Assembly (NCBI RefSeq): GCF_014647655.1
Contig: NZ_BMPP01000024.1
Location: 1 to 28,719, forward strand
Reading direction: 5' to 3'
From: Deinococcus malanensis
Lineage (GTDB): Bacteria; Deinococcota; Deinococci; Deinococcales; Deinococcaceae
DNA length: 28,719 nucleotides
The notes beneath the pieces were generated by a model, which saw nothing but the letters and a program-made list of their open reading frames with translations, was not told the origin of the DNA and searched no databases. How positions within the stretch are numbered: the stretch's first letter is position 1; every line of letters begins with the position of its first letter. This document shows positions 16,257 to 22,759 of the stretch, in pieces. The translations under genes and the position numbers were made by a program.

Positions 16257-17378
16257 ATGGCGTTCTGTATGGCCTGCACAGTATTCGTGGTGTGTGGGTT
16301 CAAGTGCAGCACTGTCACGATCAGCTTGTCCTGGGAGGCATCCCGTTGCGTCCTCATCCTCGTGTCCGCCCTCCTGGACCCCGCCTCAGCTCGCCCCTAT
16401 TTCCTGATCACCCAACCCTTGCTGATCGCCTTCAGCTTCGTGGCCTGCGCCCTCCTGTGGGCGCGCCGCGTAAGTGTGCCCCGCCTGGAACAGAGCGCTA
16501 TGCTCCTCCTGACCAGCGTGGTGCTCGGCCGCAGCCTCCTCGAGATCTTCACCACCCAACCACCGCCTGTCGTTCTGGACAGTCAGGCCTTGATCGGCCT
16601 GCTGCTGTGCGCGGTCTCCGGCTTTTTGGTCCTGAGACGTCGCGCGGCCCTGACCTTCGTGGGTACTTTGTTTCTCCTCCAGGCCGGCGCCCTGGGCGTG
16701 ACCCTCTGGTCGGCACCTGTCCCCCTCACCTCGGGCAGACTGGTTGCGTTCGCCAGCAGCCAACTCTCGCTGGCCACCCTGTTCATCCTCCGGGACGCCC
16801 TCTTCTGGTTCAGGCTGGGACATACCCAGCTGCTCGATGATCAGGAGCGCCTGACGCGGCTGGCGGATAAGGACCCCCTGACGGGCCTGCTGAACCGCCG
16901 CAGCCTGGAGCAGACCTGCGACCAGCTCCAGCGGAGTCAACAGGGCTACCTGCTGGCAGTGGTGGACGCCGACGATTTCAAGACCATCAATGACGTGTTC
17001 GGGCATCTGGAAGGCGACCGGGTGCTGATTGGGATGGCGCAGGGATTACGGCAAGCCAGGTATGCGGCCCGCTGGGGCGGGGAGGAGTTCCTGGTGCTCT
17101 TTCCTGCTCTGGAACCGCATGAAGCGCTCGAACGACTCCAGTCCGTTATTACGGACACGCAGGGCCTGTTAGACACGCTGGGACCGCTGGCGGTAACGAT
17201 GAGTGTGGGCGCGGTGTGGGTGGAGCCGGGGGCGCCGTGGCAGCCGGCACTGAAACAGGCGGATCAGGCGATGTACGCCGCCAAACAGCGGGGCAAGAAT
17301 CAGCTTGTCGTGGGGGGGAATGCCTGCCCGTGTTCTGGCATGGGTGCTCTGGAGGGTTCGTCTGAAGAACACGCGTGA
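16257..17378 (+). CDS. membrane diguanylate cyclase lacking the RxxD inhibitory site
   Basis: Membrane-bound GGDEF protein. The first ~190 residues are a series of hydrophobic helices (FLITQPLLIAFSFVACALLW, LLLCAVSGFLVL, LATLFILRDALFWF) with no recognised sensor name. A linker leads to LADKDPLTGLLNRR, VVDADDFKTIND and the active-site loop RWGGEEFLVLF (GGEEF 274-278). The place of the I-site reads RQAR, with Arg where Asp is needed, so product inhibition by the usual route is unlikely, unlike the cyclase at 4239. The start is uncertain: ATG 16257 is used here, while the frame is open from TTG 16176. An out-of-frame ATG at 16207 follows a TACGCT box, so a frameshift near the 5' end is possible. 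Confidence 0.88.
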   Translation: MAFCMACTVFVVCGFKCSTVTISLSWEASRCVLILVSALLDPASARPYFLITQPLLIAFSFVACALLWARRVSVPRLEQSAMLLLTSVVLGRSLLEIFTTQPPPVVLDSQALIGLLLCAVSGFLVLRRRAALTFVGTLFLLQAGALGVTLWSAPVPLTSGRLVAFASSQLSLATLFILRDALFWFRLGHTQLLDDQERLTRLADKDPLTGLLNRRSLEQTCDQLQRSQQGYLLAVVDADDFKTINDVFGHLEGDRVLIGMAQGLRQARYAARWGGEEFLVLFPALEPHEALERLQSVITDTQGLLDTLGPLAVTMSVGAVWVEPGAPWQPALKQADQAMYAAKQRGKNQLVVGGNACPCSGMGALEGSSEEHA

Positions 17379-17605
17379 CGTGCCAGGGAGCTTACAGGCG
17401 TGCGGGGCGGGTGTCCGTGACTGGGCCGGCTGAGCGCGTGGTTGATCAGGGCGAATTCCTGAAGAAGTTGCTGGAGGTCTTCTGGGCGGTCCAGGTGGGC
17501 TCGGTGGTGGAGCTGGGTGAGGCGGTGGAGCAGGGCGTCGTCTCCCAGGTCACGTGCCAGCGCTTGAGCGGTGGCGATCACGTGAGCGAGGAGGTGGTCT
17601 TGCAT
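17300..17605 (-). CDS. hypothetical helical protein, 101 aa
   Basis: Reads leftwards from ATG 17605, which is 6 nt after a TACCTT box and would be leaderless. The first 60 residues (MQDHLLAHVIATAQALARDL ... DRPEDLQQLLQEFALINHAL) have the regular helical pattern of a real soluble protein. The His/Pro/Ser-rich tail overlaps the last 79 bp of the diguanylate cyclase gene on the opposite strand and is less convincing. No family was recognised. Convergence with the cyclase gene means the two transcripts would overlap. Confidence 0.5.
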   Translation of the reverse strand: MQDHLLAHVIATAQALARDLGDDALLHRLTQLHHRAHLDRPEDLQQLLQEFALINHALSRPSHGHPPRTPVSSLARHACSSDEPSRAPMPEHGQAFPPTTS

Positions 17606-17765
17606 ACGTTGAAGGTAGGGGCCGGGTTGTGACAGCGCTCTTTTTCTGGGCTTCTTTAAGGGGGGTGAATACCGGGGGTGTGAGCCGCCTATACTTCCGA
17701 TTGATGCAGAGCGCACCGGCTCCTTTCGTTCAGCGGAGACGTTTATCTCTTCGCTCAGGACGCAG

Positions 17766-18044
17766 GTGAAGCGCCGGAAGCAGGAGAGTTGCCGGGAGGA
17801 AATCCGCGCGGCCGCCCGGCAACTCGGTGACCAGCACCCGGAAGGAACCTTCTCGATGCAGCAGGTGATTGATGTCATGCGGGCGCGAGGAACGCAGCAT
17901 CTGGATCTCACGATTCGCCGGCATATCAGCACGTTCATGTGCGTGAATGCCGTGGGGCCTCATGCGGGTTTATATCCCGATCTGGAGTGGGTGGCGCGAG
18001 GACGGTACCGGCTGGTGCCTTCTGAGCCTGGAACAACGGAGTAG
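17766..18044 (+). CDS. winged-helix-like small protein (DUF7669-like), 92 aa
   Basis: Starts at GTG 17766. The sequence (REEIRAAARQL, GTFSMQQVIDVMRARGTQHL, LTIRRHISTFMCVNA, DLEWVARGRYRLV) follows the pattern of small helix-turn-helix or winged-helix domains of the DUF7669 type. These begin with REEIL...G.F....V and end with ...GRGRYRL. They occur alone or fused to nucleases and regulators, and their role is not established. It has no obvious operon partner. The name rests on memory of the pattern, so it is moderately sure at best. Confidence 0.7.
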   Translation: MKRRKQESCREEIRAAARQLGDQHPEGTFSMQQVIDVMRARGTQHLDLTIRRHISTFMCVNAVGPHAGLYPDLEWVARGRYRLVPSEPGTTE

Positions 18045-18210
18045 GAGACACGAGCCTGCCCGCAGGGACGCTTCTTAGCAGCAGTGTGCGCAGCGCTCCG
18101 AGTTCCGTGTCCGAGGTACGGCAAGAGGACATCTCAACGTGTACGGGCATGGCGTAGCTGGAGAAGACTGCGTATAGTCGGTTGATCGTTGCTTGCAGGG
18201 CTCCGTTCAC
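18045..18210 (-). pseudogene. possible fragment of a small conserved protein
   Basis: From GTG 18210 leftwards, NRLYAVFSSYAMPVHVEMSS and TSDTELGALRTLLLRSVPAG look like conserved coding sequence of a small Cys-containing family. After about 55 residues the frame runs on antisense through the 92-aa gene. Probably a C-terminally decayed gene; no name is offered. Confidence 0.35.
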
Positions 18211-18950
18211 GTGTCCTCGATGAATGGGTCGTCGTCCTGCTCCGGTCTGCTGAGAGAACTCAATGGTCGATACGACACAGCCACACTGGGCGGGACGGGC
18301 TGAAGCGGGCCGTCAGTCCTTCCCGAGTGCTGTTCGGTGCATTCTCCTGGCATCCCGCATGCGCGATGCAACAGGGGCTGCTCGTTCACCCTGGCGCTCC
18401 AGTCATGTCGTTCATCCCAGCATCAGCACAGCCATGAGCAAATGGATAACCCATCACGCTTCGGCTTATGCAGCGGCGGACAGGAACAGACCCGGAGACA
18501 GCCCGGGGTGGGCGGGTTCAGCAAGGGGTGAGCAGGCGCCACAGAGAGCACCGGGCGTGCCTGGTGAAGTGTACAACCGCAGTCCAGTGGCACGAGAGGC
18601 CGCCCAGCACTTGTAGAAGCGTTTGCTTGCGGCAGCGCTGCAAGACTCGCTCAAGCTGGTGGTTTTCCCGAAGCTTGAGCAAGAGCGGGAGCACAAACGG
18701 ACAGCAAGGGAGAAGACAGGAAGGAGGAGGAGGAGGATTAGAGGAGAGGCGCGCGGATCGGGAAGCACCGGCAGTGCGGGCAGCCGGACGTCGAAATCCT
18801 GATGGTGGGCTCCGGATCGACGGTGATCGACACCCTGGATGTCGAGGCGGCTTTCTGTGAAGTGGCCTGAGTGAGGGTGGGGCCCAGGGGCATGGTGGGG
18901 CGTTCCCTCCCCCCTTGCGTTTTCGTGGAGTGCCCCAGCACAGTAGGCGC
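18211..18950. other. long stretch without a supported gene
   Basis: About 740 bp with open frames on both strands but no binding sites or domains. The plus strand near 18787-18870 contains a tail-like piece ([20 protein letters not shown]) ending in TGA, probably a decayed gene end. Purine-rich GGA repeats occur at 18720-18737. The last ~50 bp hold the HU promoter region; CACAGT lies 6 nt before its ATG. Confidence 0.4.
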
Positions 18951-19307
18951 ATGACGAAAAAGTCTGCGAAAGCGCCTGCCACGAAAGCTGCTCCCAAGTC
19001 CGTCAAAGCGGCCGCTCCAAAATCCGCTTCGGTGAAGTTCGGCAAGACCGCCCTGGTCGACACGGTCGCTGACCAGACCGGCCTGACCCGCGCGCAGGCC
19101 GGGCAGGCCGTGGATGTGTTCCTCGAGAGCGTCCTGGAAGCCGTGCGCTCCGGCAAGAGCGTCGGCCTGCCCGGCCTGGGCACCATGAGCGTCAAGGAAA
19201 CCGCCGCTCGCACGGGCGTCCGTCCTGGCACCAGCGAGAAAATTCAGATTCCTGCGGGCAAGAAGCTCGCGTTCAAGGCGGCCACCACGTTGAAGGGCAC
19301 CCTCTAA
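18951..19307 (+). CDS. hup: HU-family DNA-binding protein (Deinococcus type)
   Basis: Nucleoid protein of 118 aa. Residues 1-29 form a Lys/Ala/Pro-rich tail ([20 protein letters not shown]), the extension typical of Deinococcus HU. The HU fold follows: [38 protein letters not shown], and the DNA-binding arm [17 protein letters not shown] with its Pro, ending [17 protein letters not shown] 18951 is used because the tail begins there; no ribosome binding site is seen, and CACAGT 6 nt upstream suggests a leaderless transcript. A GC-rich hairpin follows the stop. This gene is the best taxonomic marker in the window. Confidence 0.95.
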   Translation: MTKKSAKAPATKAAPKSVKAAAPKSASVKFGKTALVDTVADQTGLTRAQAGQAVDVFLESVLEAVRSGKSVGLPGLGTMSVKETAARTGVRPGTSEKIQIPAGKKLAFKAATTLKGTL

Positions 19308-19326
19308 ACCAGTCGTCGTGCTCTGG

Positions 19327-19345
19327 CCCCCTCCTCGTGAGGGGG
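19327..19345 (+). terminator. hairpin after the HU gene
   Basis: CCCCCTC (19327-19333) pairs with GAGGGGG (19339-19345) across a 5-nt loop, 20 nt after the HU stop, followed by TTC. A compact GC stem with a poor T run, so termination would be modest. Confidence 0.65.
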
Positions 19346-19570
19346 TTCACTCTTGGCCCTACCGACCAGGTGGTTCAGCAGACGGCCACAACCATACTCA
19401 AGGGGCAGATAGTACAGCGTGGTCAGTGCAAAGAGAATGCCACTGTCAAGCACGTGGAGCACGACTTGATTTTGTTCTGTGATACACGTGACGTTGATCG
19501 GACTGAGGTTATCAAGCAGAACGGTCTTGTTCCAGACGACATTCCAGGCGTGCGTTCCGGACTCTCCGAC

Positions 19571-20440
19571 TTACGGGAGGAACGGATCGAGGAAGTCCTG
19601 CGCCACCTGGGTGTCGAGCCGGAAGGCAAAGTCATTGCCCTTGCAATTGGCGACAATCCCGAACGAGGTGACGGCGACAAGTTGGCTGCTATTGTTCAGG
19701 AAGATCGGCCCACCAGAGTCTCCGTAACAGGTTCCGCCACCGCCCCGCCCGGGGTTGTTCGTAAATTGAACGCTCTGGCTCCCCGAAATGGAACTCCCCA
19801 CGCCGATAAACTGCTGCGTGGCCTTATAGCGGGCGTATTCGTCCGGAATTTGCTTGTTGCTGGTCGCGGGCTTCCAGGCCTGGGCGCCATACCCGACTGG
19901 TTCGAAAATCTGGGCCTTCAGCTGCGCCTGCCTGGTGGTCTCAAAGTAGTTGAGGGGAGGCAGCTGTCCATAGGTCGCCATGGAGACGGGTTTGCTCAAT
20001 ACGACGACACCGATGTCATAGGTGTTCGGGAACGCTGCGAAGTCGTTGTACAAGGGGTGAGGAACAACGTCGCTGGCCAGAATCCACTCGGCTGCCAGCC
20101 AGGCAGCGGTGGAGGAGTACTTGGCCCGGGTCTCCAGGGGTTTCTCAGCAAAACTGACGTATGTGACGTCGTTTTCACTGCCGCCACCCTCGAGGCAGTG
20201 CCCAGCGGTCAGCATCACGGTTGGGGAGAGCAGCGTTCCACTGCAGCTGTAATAGCCTTCGCCCTGCTGCACGAAGAGCAGGGTGCCGACATACGGGTGC
20301 TCGCCGGCGTCTGGCTGACCCCAGGTGATCAGCGGCCGCAGGGTCACCTCGTTCGCCGGTGTGGGCGGGAGTGAACCGCAGGCACTCAATACCAGAGACA
20401 CGGAGAGGAGGGAACCAAGCGCAGTGCGACGTGCAGTCAT
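19571..20440 (-). CDS. trypsin-like serine protease, lipoprotein
   Basis: Predicted exported S1-family protease of 289 aa. The signal ends in the lipobox LVLSAC with the lipidated Cys21. The catalytic triad is visible: His81 in LTAGHC, Asp142 in YDIGVVVL, Ser242 in GDSGGP. The cysteines at 66/82 and 238/266 are placed to form the usual disulfides. There is no long propeptide between the lipid anchor and the mature-like start (PLITWGQPDAGEHPYVG). ATG 20440 has GGAGA at 6 nt. Its upstream region shares three sequence blocks with that of the glycoside hydrolase at 1397-3217, suggesting the two exported enzymes are switched on together. Confidence 0.9.
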   Translation of the reverse strand: MTARRTALGSLLSVSLVLSACGSLPPTPANEVTLRPLITWGQPDAGEHPYVGTLLFVQQGEGYYSCSGTLLSPTVMLTAGHCLEGGGSENDVTYVSFAEKPLETRAKYSSTAAWLAAEWILASDVVPHPLYNDFAAFPNTYDIGVVVLSKPVSMATYGQLPPLNYFETTRQAQLKAQIFEPVGYGAQAWKPATSNKQIPDEYARYKATQQFIGVGSSISGSQSVQFTNNPGRGGGGTCYGDSGGPIFLNNSSQLVAVTSFGIVANCKGNDFAFRLDTQVAQDFLDPFLP

Positions 20441-20466
20441 GTGGTCTCCTGTCGGGCGGGGCTCAC

Positions 20467-20495
20467 CATTCGCTCGGCAGATTCCAGGTGACCGT
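20467..20495 (-). promoter_or_regulatory. conserved upstream block A (protease copy)
   Basis: Lies 27 nt upstream of the protease start codon and matches 3244-3272 at 26 of 29 bases with no gap. The rest of 20441-20757 holds blocks B and C and no gene. Confidence 0.65.
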
Positions 20496-20630
20496 CTACG
20501 GAATGTGCGTCTTTGCGGCCCGATATGAAAGATTTGCCCCCGTCGTCAGAGAAGAGTGAGGTGAGGGATAGTTCCTTTGTACACGTTATGTTGGCTTAAC
20601 CGTTGGAACAGCCCACCTTTAGGTTTAATC

Positions 20631-20671
20631 CATTCTTAAGGGTTGTTCACAGCAGCTGGACTGGTGCGGTC
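20631..20671 (-). promoter_or_regulatory. conserved upstream blocks B and C (protease copy)
   Basis: Block B at 20631-20649 and block C (TGGTGCGGTC) at 20662-20671 match the hydrolase upstream region in the same order, with 12 extra bases between them here and 63 extra between blocks A and B. Confidence 0.45.
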
Positions 20672-20757
20672 AAATGGCGCTACTGCGGAACAGTTGCTGC
20701 CTGGTTCTCTTCCGCTGCAGTGATCGGGCAGCTGGTCTCGTTACTCTCCCTGCGGGA

Positions 20758-21252
20758 TCATGACTCCTCCCTCCTGGCTGGAATGAACGGCCAGGCCACG
20801 TCGTCGACCAGGTCTTCGGCCCGGCTGGCTTCTCCGTCGACCTGGCAGTAGACCTCCCGAAGCGACAGGAAGCTGGACCGCCCATGCGCCTGCGCGAATG
20901 CGCAGGTGGCGTCATAGGCCAAAAGAATATTCGGAAACTCGAACTGGGCCCGGGTCAGGGTCATGAAGGCCTCGTGGTGAGCCGGCTCCTCACGCACACT
21001 CACGCCTTCAGGCACTGTCAGTGAGCCCGTGAACGGGGTGCAGACCTCTGCCGGACCGTCGTTGTCAGTGTTCACAGCGCCGTGATAGATCACCAGGTGC
21101 CCCCCGGCGCGTCGCGAACCGGTCAGGTCATCGAGCTGTCTGAAGACCTCCAGAATCCAGGTGGGAAGATCAGCGACATACACCCGGCGCGTCAGGTTGG
21201 CGATGCGTAGAGCGGGAACAAAGCGCTGGGCGACAGAAGCAGATGGGGTCAT
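20758..21252 (-). CDS. stand-alone GyrI-like (small-molecule-binding) domain protein
   Basis: A 164-aa protein made of one GyrI-like domain without a DNA-binding part. Typical strands are visible: RRVYVADLP near the start, GGHLVIYHG, EVCTPFTGSL, and a late strand with the family's acidic/aromatic residues. Such proteins bind small hydrophobic or cationic compounds; some hydrolyse or sequester them, others act on gyrase. ATG 21252 has AAGGAGA about 7 nt upstream. It is on the same strand as the stressosome operon and begins 383 bp after its last stop, so it is probably a separate unit. The MerR regulator at 12172 carries the same kind of domain. Confidence 0.75.
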   Translation of the reverse strand: MTPSASVAQRFVPALRIANLTRRVYVADLPTWILEVFRQLDDLTGSRRAGGHLVIYHGAVNTDNDGPAEVCTPFTGSLTVPEGVSVREEPAHHEAFMTLTRAQFEFPNILLAYDATCAFAQAHGRSSFLSLREVYCQVDGEASRAEDLVDDVAWPFIPARREES

Positions 21253-21341
21253 GGGGGATTCTCCTTGCAGGTGCCCGATCAGGCCCATCACGCGAGCACC
21301 TGCACAGGCTCATCCGTCATCAGGGCCCGTCTGTCACTTTC

Positions 21342-21779
21342 ATGCATGACCCGGCGCGCCATACCTGGGCTCCTCCTCTTGGCCGCCTTGGTCAGACCCT
21401 TCCGATCAGCGCACAAGATCTGCCCAGGCTTACGTCCAGCCCCACGCGAATTCCGAACGCCAACTGGTTTGCTGATGTCGAAGCCCGACTTCACGGGCAG
21501 TACCCGGAGTACATCGGCTTCGCGGTCTACGATAGAATCCTATTCCTCAGCGTGGATTCCGTAGAATACAGCCTTCGCCTCCGCATCCTGCGCGACGTCG
21601 CGCGAAGCCATGCCCCTTCTCATCACTCTACAAGCTACTCAGGAAGAGCGAGGAAGAAGGTCGCTCCTTCATCCGACGCGCCGCTGGCCCACACCCGCCC
21701 GCCATGCCTGCTGGCGATCCGGCGAACATTCGCCAGCCCGACACCTGCGCCGTCGAACGTATCCCCATGCAGGCGCTGA
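21342..21779 (+). pseudogene. possible decayed small gene converging on the stressosome operon
   Basis: The stretch 21450-21600 reads like real coding sequence (WFADVEARLHGQYPEYIGFA, then LRLRILRDVARSH). From 21635 on the frame is merely antisense to the end of the kinase gene, so the natural stop seems lost. There is no binding site before ATG 21342. Family unknown. Confidence 0.3.
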
Positions 21780-22759
21780 AACACTTCAAACAACCGGTTG
21801 GCCTCACCTGGATCGAAGCCTACCCCGTTGTCCCTGACCCAGAGCACCACTTCGCCGCCGCGCACTTCACCGCCGACCTCGATAATCGCCCGTTCGCGGT
21901 ACTGCGTGAACTTGATGGCATTGTGCAGAATGTTGGTCAACGCCTGCCGGAGCAGGAGGATGTCGCCGGTCACCGTAGGTAGGGGGGCCACCTGCCACTC
22001 GATCTTTCGTCCTCGCAATACAGATTCCAGATCGCTGCGAACCTGAACCACCAGCTGGTTCAGGGGCACCACTGTCGGGCGTAATTCACGCCCCTCGCTC
22101 AAGGCCAGACCCGCTAGGTCCTCTACCAGTTTGCTCACCCGGTCGCTTTCCGAAGCAATGATCATGAGATACCGGTCGATCTGGGGGTCTTCGATGGGGG
22201 TGAGCCGACGCCGTAATAACCCCAGGAATCCCTGAACGCGGCGAAGAGGCTCCTGAATGTCACGGGCCAGCGAACGGGTGTAAGCGCTCATTTCAGCATT
22301 CAGCTCGGCCAGCCGTGCCGTGCCCGCGTGGACCTGATTGGCCAGTCCTGCGTTGACCCTGCGCACCTGGATTTCGGCTGCCCGGACGCGGAGCAGCGCG
22401 CGAACGGTCGAGAGCAGTACGTCGGGTTCAATGGGGTGGGTCAGGTAGGCGTCCGCTCCCACATCCAGCCCGTGCGCCTGGTATGCCGCACTGTAATACT
22501 GCGCCGACATCATCAGGATCGGGACGTGCGCAAACCGCTCGTCCGCACGCAGCAGGGCACACACCGCAAAGCCGTCCACGTCCGGGAGGTGGACATCCAG
22601 AAGCACCACGTCAGGCTCCTCGCCAACACGTGCGAGGGCCTCGTCACCGCTGCTCGCTTCCAGGACCTCAAACCCGGCCCTGGTCATGGTCCGGCTGATG
22701 AGATAGCGTCCCCCTTCATCATCATCCACGACCAGGATGCGCTGGGATGCCGGCATCAT
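21635..22759 (-). CDS. receiver-histidine kinase with phosphoacceptor His replaced by Arg
   Basis: Last gene of the stressosome operon, 374 aa. Residues 5-125 are a receiver: acidic cluster VVDDDEGG, phospho-Asp55 (LLDVHLPDVDGF), Ser85, but His108 replaces the usual Lys (YLTHPIEP). Residues 155-225 are the dimerisation helix region. Its H-box reads SLARDIQEPLRRVQGF, with Arg166 where SHDLQEPLR carries His, so autophosphorylation by the normal route is not possible. The ATP domain is complete: Asn280 (HNAIKF), DNGVGF, FEVFQRL, GAGVGLANVRR. It overlaps the preceding gene by 4 bp (ATGA), so translation is coupled. It may act as a pseudokinase partner or ATP-binding switch of the upstream kinase. 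Confidence 0.88.
   Translation of the reverse strand: MMPASQRILVVDDDEGGRYLISRTMTRAGFEVLEASSGDEALARVGEEPDVVLLDVHLPDVDGFAVCALLRADERFAHVPILMMSAQYYSAAYQAHGLDVGADAYLTHPIEPDVLLSTVRALLRVRAAEIQVRRVNAGLANQVHAGTARLAELNAEMSAYTRSLARDIQEPLRRVQGFLGLLRRRLTPIEDPQIDRYLMIIASESDRVSKLVEDLAGLALSEGRELRPTVVPLNQLVVQVRSDLESVLRGRKIEWQVAPLPTVTGDILLLRQALTNILHNAIKFTQYRERAIIEVGGEVRGGEVVLWVRDNGVGFDPGEANRLFEVFQRLHGDTFDGAGVGLANVRRIASRHGGRVWASGASDEGATFFLALPE

Noticed and set aside
17300..17938. 212-codon version of the minus-strand frame
   Set aside because: The part above 17605 is antisense to the 92-aa gene and of poor composition; only the region from ATG 17605 looks coding.
19337..20374. 345-codon open frame on the plus strand
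   Set aside because: Lies antisense over the serine protease, which has a full catalytic triad, signal peptide and binding site; the plus-strand frame has none of these.
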